From TMED14 sp003444795 (lineage in GTDB: Bacteria > Bacteroidota > Bacteroidia > Flavobacteriales > Schleiferiaceae), in NCBI GenBank assembly GCA_963978445.1, contig CAXBRT010000055.1, positions 1-10,514 of the forward strand: a stretch of DNA of 10,514 bases, in the 5' to 3' direction. The translations under genes and the position numbers were made by a program. Below, in pieces: positions 4,172-10,349 of the stretch (position 1 is the stretch's first letter; every line of letters starts with the position of its first letter). Under the pieces are notes generated by a model, which was not told where the DNA came from, did not search any database, and saw only the letters and a program-made list of their open reading frames with translations.

Positions 4172-6136
4172 TTAGAAGGATATGGCCTTAAAAATGGTGG
4201 TTTCTAAGCGACTTTTTGCCAGGAAACCTTGCTCCAATTCTGAAGCAAAAGGAATGGGCAAATCCTCCGAAGAAATAACAAATACAGGTGCGTCAAGTTG
4301 CGCAAAGCATTCGCGCTGAATGACTTGGGCCAAATCTGACCCAAATGAACCCCTCCAAGTATCTTCTTGCACTATGACACAGCGACCCGTTTTTCGAACG
4401 GAATTCAGTACCGTATTCTCATCGAGAGGGACCAAGGTCCGAACGTCAATCAATTCTATGGAAATCTCGGGATGTTGTTGCAGGAAAGACTGCACCCAAC
4501 TGACCCCCAACCCATACGTAACCACAGTCAAATCATCTCCTTGTGACAACACGGCCGCCTGCCCAAAAGGTATACTGTACGCCTCCGTAGGCACATCACT
4601 CTCCTGCGAGCGATACAGGGCTTTATGCTCAAAAAACAGCACGGGATTAGGGTCTTCAAATGCCTGCAGCAAAAGGCCTTTGGCGTCATGGGCATTAGAG
4701 GGATAAACCACTTTTAATCCAGGAACCCGCGTAAACCAGGCCTCGGTGCTCTGACTGTGAAACGGACCTGCGGCCACTCCTGCTCCCGTTGGCATGCGAA
4801 TCACCATGTCTACGTTCTGGCCCCAGCGGTAGTGCAATTTGGCGGCTTGGTTGCAGATCTGCGTCATGGCTTCAGTTACAAAATCTGAAAACTGCATTTC
4901 CACCATGGACTTGTAGCCTTCCACGCTTAATCCCACTCCGGCCCCTACAATGGCGGATTCACACAAAGGGGTGTTCCGTACACGGTCCTTTCCAAAGCGG
5001 TCGCTGTATCCTTCTGTTGCTTTAAAAACACCCCCGTAGTCGGCAATATCCTGCCCCATGTAGATCAATTGGGGGTGCCGTTCCAGAGCCAAACCGAGTG
5101 CATCGTGAATCGCATCAATGAGACGCATCTTTTTAACGGGACCAGCAGGATCTTCCGACAAAGATGATTGAAGCGGAGCATACACATCATTGAGCTCTTC
5201 CTTTGAGTTGTAGACAGGCGCAGGTTCCTCCAAGGCTGCGTTGAGCTCTTCTAATACCGTTTTGTGGCAAAAATCTTCGACTTCTTTGAGTCGTTCTTCG
5301 GTCATCCAACCTGTAGAAAGTACCTGCGATCGGAAGCGGTCTACAGGATCCTTTTCCTTCCAAGAATCAATGAGGCCTTCTGGATAGTATTTGGTACCCG
5401 AAGCTTCCTCATGACCGCGCATTCGAAACGTCACACATTCCAAAAGGATGGGACGCGGATTTTCGCGAATAGAATCCGTCAAGGATTTTGTTATAGAATA
5501 GACGGCCTCAAAATCATTGCCATCTACTTGGTGGGCCTCCATCCCATATGCAGGCCCCTTAACCGTGAATGAATCAAAGACAAACTGTTCTTTGGACGGG
5601 GTAGATAGTCCCCATTGGTTGTTTTCTACCACGATGAGAACAGGCAATTGCCAGACAGCCGCCACATTGAGCGCTTCATGGAAGTCTCCCTCTGACGCAC
5701 CACCATCTCCTGTGAAGACGAGGACACATTTTGGTTCGCCTTTGAGCTTTCGGGCCAATGCCAGACCATCCGCCACGCCCAATTGAGGCCCTAAATGACT
5801 GATCATACCAAAAATCTTATGCTCCGAGCTACCAAAGTGAAAGGACCGGTCTCGACCTTTTGTAAAACCCGTTTTCTTGCCCTGAAATTGGGCGAAAAGC
5901 TTCTTCAATGGAATATCTCTGGAGGTAAAAACGCCCAAATTGCGGTGCATCGTGCAAATCCACTCATCCGAATCCATGGCCAATGCGGTGCCAACAGAGA
6001 CCGCCTCCTGGCCATAGGAAGAAAACCATTTTGAAATTCGCCCCTGCCGCAAGGCAATGAGCATGCGCTCTTCGACAGCGCGAGGGAGAAATAATGCCGT
6101 GTATAGAGCTTCGGCGTTTAGTGCATTGAATTCCAT
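4172..6136 (-). CDS. 2-oxoacid dehydrogenase E1, fused alpha and beta subunits (branched-chain type)
   Basis: A 654-residue thiamine-diphosphate enzyme, E1 of a 2-oxoacid dehydrogenase complex. It decarboxylates the keto acid and passes the acyl group to E2 lipoate; the sequence best fits the branched-chain/2-oxoisovalerate class. Alpha part (about 1-320): SSYGQEAVSVG (39-49), HRNLG (64-68), and the ThDP/Mg motif from GDG (143-145) to NN (172-173). FRMRGHEEASGTKYYP (237-252) lies at the alpha-subunit phosphorylation-loop position. Beta part (about 335-654): MGQDIADYGGVFKAT (360-374), TPLCESAIVG with the ThDP-activating Glu393, GPFHSQSTEAWF (457-468), and the C-terminal IDVRTLVPLDE and VQEDTWRGSFG. 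Alpha and beta are one chain, as is common in Bacteroidota. ATG at 6136 begins MEFNAL and matches the family. The frame runs open to 6403, but that stretch overlaps the divergent oxygenase. No E2 or E3 gene is in the window. Confidence 0.92.
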   Translation of the reverse strand: MEFNALNAEALYTALFLPRAVEERMLIALRQGRISKWFSSYGQEAVSVGTALAMDSDEWICTMHRNLGVFTSRDIPLKKLFAQFQGKKTGFTKGRDRSFHFGSSEHKIFGMISHLGPQLGVADGLALARKLKGEPKCVLVFTGDGGASEGDFHEALNVAAVWQLPVLIVVENNQWGLSTPSKEQFVFDSFTVKGPAYGMEAHQVDGNDFEAVYSITKSLTDSIRENPRPILLECVTFRMRGHEEASGTKYYPEGLIDSWKEKDPVDRFRSQVLSTGWMTEERLKEVEDFCHKTVLEELNAALEEPAPVYNSKEELNDVYAPLQSSLSEDPAGPVKKMRLIDAIHDALGLALERHPQLIYMGQDIADYGGVFKATEGYSDRFGKDRVRNTPLCESAIVGAGVGLSVEGYKSMVEMQFSDFVTEAMTQICNQAAKLHYRWGQNVDMVIRMPTGAGVAAGPFHSQSTEAWFTRVPGLKVVYPSNAHDAKGLLLQAFEDPNPVLFFEHKALYRSQESDVPTEAYSIPFGQAAVLSQGDDLTVVTYGLGVSWVQSFLQQHPEISIELIDVRTLVPLDENTVLNSVRKTGRCVIVQEDTWRGSFGSDLAQVIQRECFAQLDAPVFVISSEDLPIPFASELEQGFLAKSRLETTIFKAISF

Positions 6137-6163
6137 AGAGGTTTGAAGGGCTATGAGGTAGCA

Positions 6164-6171
6164 CAAAGGTG
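6164..6171 (-). promoter_or_regulatory. probable -7 box of the E1 dehydrogenase gene
   Basis: On the - strand this reads CACCTTTG, one mismatch (first base) from TAnnTTTG. The predicted start of transcription is near 6161, leaving a 25-base leader to the ATG at 6136. It forms one arm of the inverted repeat at 6163-6190. No clear TTG is present at the -33 position. Confidence 0.5.
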
Positions 6172-6181
6172 AGGCAGGAAG

Positions 6182-6189
6182 TACCTTTG
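6182..6189 (+). promoter_or_regulatory. -7 box of the oxygenase-trmD operon
   Basis: TACCTTTG is a full match to TAnnTTTG and ends only 4 bases before the ATG at 6194. By the spacing seen at the tRNA-Val promoter, transcription would start near 6192, giving an almost leaderless mRNA. No TTG is found at the -33 position (about 6157-6159). Confidence 0.6.
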
Positions 6190-6193
6190 TCGT

Positions 6194-7120
6194 ATGAAAC
6201 TGCAGACACTTAACCTCGAGAACTTTGTGAGCGGCGATACATCTAGCCGCCAATCCTTTGTTGATGCGTTGGGCGCAACCTTTGCGCAGACTGGCTTTGC
6301 GGCCATTGAAGGCCATGGCTTTACCAACGAAGAGCGCGCCATGCTCACCCAAGTCGTTGAGGCTTTTTTCCACCAAAGCACGGAGGAAAAAATGCGGTCG
6401 CATTTACTCAATGCAAAAGGTCAGCGTGGCTATACCCCGTTCGGCGTAGAACATGCCAAAGGAGAAACCATGCCTGATTTGAAGGAATTTTACCAGTGGG
6501 GCCCCATGAATGCTGCCGAGCGTGGCCTCATGCCGAATGTCTTAGTTCCTCATGTAGAAGGATTGGACGCCACGGTGAAATCAGCCTATGAGAAACTTGA
6601 AAACGTAGGCCGCAACTTGCTGCGCGCCATTGCATTGCATCTCGAGTTGCCAGAGAGTTATTTTGACGCCTTCCTCAGCCAAGGGCATTCCATCTTCCGG
6701 GCAATTCACTACCCGGGCCAGGAAAAAGCCGTCGAAGGGATTCGCGCTGCGGCCCACGAAGACATCAACTTAATTACTCTGCTCATGGGCGCCTCCGCGG
6801 AGGGCTTGGAGCTACTTTCCAAAGAAGGGGAATGGCTGCCCATTCACGTTACCGCGGAGGTTTTGGTCATCAACGTTGGCGATATGCTTCAGCGCTTGAC
6901 CAACAATAAACTTCGTAGCACCACGCACCGCGTAGTGAACCCACCTGCGGAGAAATGCCACCTCCCTCGCTTCTCTATGCCCTTCTTTGTGCACCCAGCG
7001 GAAGATATGCCCTTGAATTGCTTGGATTTCTGCGTTACGGCGGAAAACCCCAAAGCGTTTGACGACATAACGGCTGGTGCCTACCTGCACGAGCGCCTGG
7101 TAGAAATTGGGCTTGCTTAA
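6194..7120 (+). CDS. 2-oxoglutarate/Fe(II)-dependent oxygenase, isopenicillin N synthase family
   Basis: A 308-residue member of the isopenicillin N synthase-like non-haem iron oxygenases. These use Fe(II), O2 and usually 2-oxoglutarate to oxidise a small substrate, which is not predictable here. N-terminal DIOX_N-type domain: FVDALGATFAQTGFAAIEGHGF (about 22-43, split here for reference) and FFHQSTEEKM (58-67). Catalytic jelly roll: HEDINLITLLMG (188-199) gives iron ligands His188 and Asp190. GDMLQRLTNNKLRSTTHRV (229-247) gives the third ligand His245. PRFSMPFFVHP (258-268) holds Arg259 and Ser261, the 2-oxoglutarate carboxylate pair. GFxxxxGHG near 34-42 and PDLKEFYQWG (94-103) are also family-typical. 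All catalytic residues are intact and length is normal. Its promoter is back to back with that of the E1 gene, and trmD follows after 3 bases, so the two are almost certainly cotranscribed. Confidence 0.92.
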   Translation: MKLQTLNLENFVSGDTSSRQSFVDALGATFAQTGFAAIEGHGFTNEERAMLTQVVEAFFHQSTEEKMRSHLLNAKGQRGYTPFGVEHAKGETMPDLKEFYQWGPMNAAERGLMPNVLVPHVEGLDATVKSAYEKLENVGRNLLRAIALHLELPESYFDAFLSQGHSIFRAIHYPGQEKAVEGIRAAAHEDINLITLLMGASAEGLELLSKEGEWLPIHVTAEVLVINVGDMLQRLTNNKLRSTTHRVVNPPAEKCHLPRFSMPFFVHPAEDMPLNCLDFCVTAENPKAFDDITAGAYLHERLVEIGLA

Positions 7121-7123
7121 TTC

Positions 7124-7801
7124 ATGCGGATTGACATTGTAACTGTTTTACCCGAACTCATTCGAAGCCCTTTCGAAGCGAGTATCCTCAAACGCGCCCA
7201 ACAAAAAGGAATTGCCGAAGTGCATCTGCACGATCTCAAAGCCTTTGGAATGGGGAAGCACCACCAAGTGGATGACTACTCTTTTGGCGGAAATGCCGGC
7301 ATGGTCTTGCGTCCAGAGCCCCTATTCGCATGCATCGAATCGCTGCAGACTGAGCGGAACTATGATGCCATCATTTTTACGACACCGGACGGCAAACGCT
7401 TTGATCAAAAAGAAGCCAACCAACTCTCCCTATTGAGCAACATTCTCATACTCTGCGGTCACTACAAGGGCATCGACCAACGCGTTCGTGACCACTTTGT
7501 GACCCATGAGATTAGTATTGGGGACTATGTCCTAAGCGGTGGGGAATTAGCTGCGGCAGTCATCGCAGATGCCCTGATACGCTTAATTCCTGGGGTTCTG
7601 AACGATGAAACCTCTGCCCTCACGGATTCTTTCCAAGACAACTTGCTAGCCCCACCGGTTTATACAAGACCCGCTGAATTCCGAGGAATGACCGTACCTG
7701 AGGTTTTGACCTCCGGTCATACCAAAAGAATTGAAGACTGGAATCATGCCCAGGCATTGGCCCGCACACGAGAGCGCCGACCAGATCTTCTGGGTGATTA
7801 A
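7124..7801 (+). CDS. trmD: tRNA (guanine37-N1)-methyltransferase TrmD
   Basis: Methylates G37 next to the anticodon in tRNAs reading CNN codons, preventing +1 frameshifting. It is essential in most bacteria. 225 residues, normal length. Seen: MRIDIVTVLPEL start; FGGNAGMVLRPEP (54-66), corresponding to the usual GGGxGMV loop; the SPOUT trefoil-knot SAM site formed by LCGHYKGIDQRV (110-121) and ISIGDYVLSGGELAA (130-144); LIRLIPGVL with Arg153; TDSF with Asp168, the catalytic Asp of the family; and the C-terminal GHTKRIEDWNHAQALARTRERRPDLL (199-224). It begins 3 bases after the oxygenase stop and is followed by rplS, a partner it keeps in many bacteria, while the usual upstream partners rpsP and rimM are absent here. 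Confidence 0.97.
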   Translation: MRIDIVTVLPELIRSPFEASILKRAQQKGIAEVHLHDLKAFGMGKHHQVDDYSFGGNAGMVLRPEPLFACIESLQTERNYDAIIFTTPDGKRFDQKEANQLSLLSNILILCGHYKGIDQRVRDHFVTHEISIGDYVLSGGELAAAVIADALIRLIPGVLNDETSALTDSFQDNLLAPPVYTRPAEFRGMTVPEVLTSGHTKRIEDWNHAQALARTRERRPDLLGD

Positions 7802-7925
7802 TCGGCGTGAACCGGCTGAACAAAAGCTATTTCAACGTATCTTTGCGGCCTCTTTGGAGGAAGTATGTGCAGCGCACAACGCCAATGAAGAGTTTTGCGA
7901 CGCCAACCTCTGGCCAAAGCGGTGA
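7794..7925 (+). CDS. doubtful 43-residue reading frame between trmD and rplS
   Basis: GTG at 7794 overlaps the trmD stop by 8 bases and opens a 43-codon frame (starts INRREPAEQKLF, ends CDANLWPKR). The overlap would suit coupled translation. The frame continues upstream inside trmD without change of character, there is no recognisable motif, and the same stretch contains a promoter box and hairpins that look like the rplS leader. Treat as unlikely unless conserved. Confidence 0.18.
   Translation: MINRREPAEQKLFQRIFAASLEEVCAAHNANEEFCDANLWPKR
7838..7845 (+). promoter_or_regulatory. -7 box of rplS
   Basis: TATCTTTG fully matches TAnnTTTG and lies 36 bases after the trmD stop. The inferred start of transcription is near 7848, giving rplS its own promoter with a leader of about 115 bases. 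No TTG at -33 (region near 7813 is GC-rich), so strength is uncertain. Confidence 0.5.
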
Positions 7926-7962
7926 ATGTTGACGATCGATGAACGCATTAAATGCAACAACT
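7849..7962 (+). promoter_or_regulatory. structured 5' leader of rplS (candidate)
   Basis: Between the inferred start of transcription and the rplS ATG are two perfect short hairpins: CCTC-TTTG-GAGG (7849-7860) and TGTGC-AGC-GCACA (7866-7878). A weaker GCCA/TGGC pairing lies around 7902-7914. Ribosomal protein genes are often self-regulated through such leaders; that this one is such a leader is inference. Confidence 0.35.
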
Positions 7963-8310
7963 ATGGACCTGATTAAATACGTCCAAGAAAAGTATGTAGA
8001 AACCAAGGAATTCCCCGTTTTCCAAGCGGGTGATACCATCACGGTATACTACAAGATTCGTGAAGGTGAAAAGACGCGTACGCAGTTCTTCCGCGGCGAC
8101 GTTCTCCAGCGCAGTGGCTCTGGTTTGACGGAAACCTTCACCATCCGTAAAATGTCTGGCAACATTGGCGTGGAGCGTATTTTCCCTGTCAACATGCCTA
8201 ACCTGGAGAAAATCGAGGTGAACAAGCGTGGTAAAGTACGTCGTGCACGCATATTCTATCAGCGTGAGCGCACCGGTAAATCTGCACGCATCAAGGAGCG
8301 TCGCGGATAA
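7963..8310 (+). CDS. rplS: 50S ribosomal protein L19
   Basis: A structural protein of the large subunit at the 30S/50S interface. 115 residues, normal for L19. Seen: FQAGDTITVYYKIREGEKTR (20-39), FFRGDVLQRSGSGLTETFTI (42-61), RKMSGNIGVERIFPVNMP (62-79) and the basic tail KRGKVRRARIFYQRERTGKSARIKERR (88-114), all family hallmarks. An in-frame ATG at 7939 would add eight residues (MNALNATT) not usual for L19, so ATG at 7963 (MDLIKYVQ) is preferred. No Shine-Dalgarno sequence before either. It follows trmD by 161 bases, an unusually long gap for this pair, containing a promoter box and hairpins, and is followed by a strong terminator. Confidence 0.97.
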   Translation: MDLIKYVQEKYVETKEFPVFQAGDTITVYYKIREGEKTRTQFFRGDVLQRSGSGLTETFTIRKMSGNIGVERIFPVNMPNLEKIEVNKRGKVRRARIFYQRERTGKSARIKERRG

Positions 8311-8332
8311 GCCGAAAGGCATCCAGAAAAAC

Positions 8333-8359
8333 AAAAGGCCCCGATTGGGGCCTTTTTTT
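8333..8359. terminator. bidirectional rho-independent terminator
   Basis: AAAAGGCCCC (8333-8342), loop GATT, GGGGCCTTTT (8347-8356), T's to 8359 on the + strand. On the - strand the stem runs into TTTTGTTTTT. It begins 22 bases after rplS and ends 46 bases beyond the stop of the convergent OmpA-family gene, so it can end both transcripts. Confidence 0.92.
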
Positions 8360-8405
8360 ATGCGCTACTCTGGAGATATTCTCCCACAATAGGAAGCGAG
8401 CATGG

Positions 8406-10349
8406 CTATTTGGTCAAGACCTGAAAGACCGTTCGACGGTTTTTTGCCCTACCCTCCACGTCGCGATTGTCCGCGATGGGCTGACTGTCGCCATATCCCT
8501 TGGCTCGCATTTGGGCCGCAGGAACTCCCTGACTGAGCAAATAGGTTTGTACGGCCTCTGCTCGGCGTTGTGAAAGCGCTTGGTTGTCGCTTTGACGTCC
8601 CACATTATCGGTATGCCCCTGCAGCTCGATTGTCATGCTCGGATGTGCCTTTAAATAGGTGATGAAGGGCGCTAGGGAAGCCTTATCCAAGGCGGACATT
8701 TGGGCACTGTTGGTGGAAAATTGTATCGAGTTGAGCGAGAAACTCTCTCCTACCTCCAAGCGCTTTGCTTCAAGCAAGGGCACGTGGGCTTCGTCGTCAC
8801 GGGGATCCACCTCCAAACGAACTGCCGTGTAGCCCACCTCCGGGTTCTCGACACTAAAGACAAAATCCGCCACGTTTGGAGTGGCAAGGACCGCCGTGTA
8901 GGTTCCGCTGGCCGCATCTACCCGAACCCGCGTCACCTCTCGCGTTTGCAAATTCTCTACACGCAAACTCACCCCATCCGGCAGCACATCCGCTCCTTCT
9001 ACTTTCCCGGTCAAAAACGTCACCGCATCCGCCGTGGCACTGGCTGGGAGCGGAAACCCGTAGAAATCATAACCGGAACCTGCAGGCAAATCCCCCACCT
9101 TCTCATTACTCGAGAAATAGGCCATGGGCGATTTAGCCGCAACGGCAAATCCTACTTCAGCCCGCTCGGTGTTAATGGGGAAGCCCAAATTTCTAGGCGC
9201 AGTTAATCCATTTAAATTCATGATAAACACATCAAAATCCCCCATACCTGGATGCCCATTGGAGGAAAAGAAAAGGGTGTGTCCATCCGCATGGAGAAAG
9301 GGGCTTTTTTCGTCCTCTGGGGTATTGATGAGTGGCCCTAGGTTCTTTGCTTCAGACCATGTGCCATCTGGCTGGCGCAGCACCTCGTACAAATCCAAGC
9401 CTCCAAAGCCTCCTTTCCGGTTTGACGTGAAGATCAAGCGATCTCCATTCGCCGACAAGGTGGGTTGACTCTCCCATGAATCTGGCAGGTTGACGGTAGG
9501 CAAGTCTTTGAAATCCAGCCAAACATCATACGTGTTTTGGACCAAAAAGATGTCGCAATTCCTGTACCCACTGCCCAGTAGTTTACAGGATGTCAGCGCC
9601 ATCCAACGATTGTCCGCAGTCAGACTGGGGCCTCCTTCATTGAATCCTTGGTTGAAAGGAGCGGGCAGCGCCTCAATTTCCACGACCCCGGCATCCGTCT
9701 GACGCCCAACACAAAACTCTTCCTTCAGCCTGCGAATGGGCGCCGGCCCGCTCTTTCGATCCAGAATTTCTTGTCGACGGGTGAAGAACCACTGATGTTC
9801 ATCGGGACTTAGCACCCCCAGAAATTCATCTGCAGGGGCATCCAAGCCACGAATACGGTAGGGAGAAAAATTTATCGGATGTTGTTGGAGCGAGTCCACC
9901 ACGGCCCACGTTTGGAGTTGGCGCTTCGCTTCAGCGACAAAGGGCGAACCCGTGGGTGCGCCGGCTAAGAACTCCTTCAACAATCGCTCCGCATCGGCTT
10001 GACGTCCCTGCCCCGCCCAGAGAGCGCCCAGCTTATAACGTAAATCAGGATGGTAGTCAGGGCAAACTTGGTAGACTTGGTTAAACAGCGAAGCCGCCGC
10101 CTCCGGGCGTCCAGATAAGAGGTTCCACTCTGCCGATAAGTAGTGAAAGTGGATGCGCTGCTCGGGTGATTTGCGTTCAATTGCGTTCAGGTATACGCGA
10201 CTCATGTTGACATCCGCGCGGTCCAGCGCTTGTTCCGCTTTTAAAACTTCTGCGGAGGGAGCTGGAGCGGCATCACATGCACCCAGTTCCACTTGCGCGA
10301 ACAAGGAGCCTCCACCTAGAAGTACAACAACTGATAAGGAGAACCTCAT
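8406..10349 (-). CDS. OmpA-family envelope protein with TPR, beta-propeller and CRD-like domains (PorE-like)
   Basis: A 647-residue exported protein. Order of parts: signal peptide (1-18, ending SLFA); a helical TPR-like region (about 33-155; LSGRPEAAASLFNQV and GRQADAERLLKEFL); a PD40/WD40-type propeller (about 235-432) with repeats such as GGPSLTADNRWMALTS, QPTLSANGDRLIFTSNRKGG, SPFLHADGHTLFFSSNGHPG and VAAKSPMAYFSSNE; a small beta domain like a carboxypeptidase regulatory domain (about 444-515; FLTGKVEGADV); and a C-terminal OmpA peptidoglycan-binding domain (about 538-645) with GHTDNVG (Asp581), ALSQRRAEAV (Arg596) and GRAKNRRTVF. This is the domain order of PorE, a type IX secretion system component, but the phylum has paralogues, so the role is inferred. 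The ATG at 10349 overlaps the upstream stop as ATGA; ATG at 10358 would add three residues. Cys25 in ELGAC may be an alternative lipidation site. Confidence 0.88.
   Translation of the reverse strand: MRFSLSVVVLLGGGSLFAQVELGACDAAPAPSAEVLKAEQALDRADVNMSRVYLNAIERKSPEQRIHFHYLSAEWNLLSGRPEAAASLFNQVYQVCPDYHPDLRYKLGALWAGQGRQADAERLLKEFLAGAPTGSPFVAEAKRQLQTWAVVDSLQQHPINFSPYRIRGLDAPADEFLGVLSPDEHQWFFTRRQEILDRKSGPAPIRRLKEEFCVGRQTDAGVVEIEALPAPFNQGFNEGGPSLTADNRWMALTSCKLLGSGYRNCDIFLVQNTYDVWLDFKDLPTVNLPDSWESQPTLSANGDRLIFTSNRKGGFGGLDLYEVLRQPDGTWSEAKNLGPLINTPEDEKSPFLHADGHTLFFSSNGHPGMGDFDVFIMNLNGLTAPRNLGFPINTERAEVGFAVAAKSPMAYFSSNEKVGDLPAGSGYDFYGFPLPASATADAVTFLTGKVEGADVLPDGVSLRVENLQTREVTRVRVDAASGTYTAVLATPNVADFVFSVENPEVGYTAVRLEVDPRDDEAHVPLLEAKRLEVGESFSLNSIQFSTNSAQMSALDKASLAPFITYLKAHPSMTIELQGHTDNVGRQSDNQALSQRRAEAVQTYLLSQGVPAAQMRAKGYGDSQPIADNRDVEGRAKNRRTVFQVLTK

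Larger units (their letters stand above)
6163..6190. repeat. inverted repeat spanning the divergent promoters
   Basis: ACAAAGGT (6163-6170) and ACCTTTGT (6183-6190) are perfect reverse complements, 8 bp each, with a 12-base centre (GAGGCAGGAAGT). Each arm contains the -7 box of one divergent gene. It may be only the consequence of two similar promoters facing away from each other, or it may also be an operator for a dimeric regulator. Confidence 0.6.

Noticed and set aside
6137..6403. 89-codon N-terminal extension of the E1 dehydrogenase
   Set aside because: It is antisense to the start of the oxygenase, crosses both promoters, and does not look like E1; MEFNAL at 6136 is the natural start.
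7948..8334. 128-codon - strand ORF over rplS
   Set aside because: Antisense shadow of a firmly identified ribosomal protein gene.
8372..8384. Small palindrome GGAGATATTCTCC between the terminator and the OmpA-family stop
   Set aside because: 5-bp arms with a 3-base loop and no T run; too short to claim as terminator or operator.
8700..9206. 168-codon + strand ORF within the OmpA-family gene
   Set aside because: Shadow of the - strand gene; composition (many Arg/His/Cys) and lack of motifs are typical of antisense frames.
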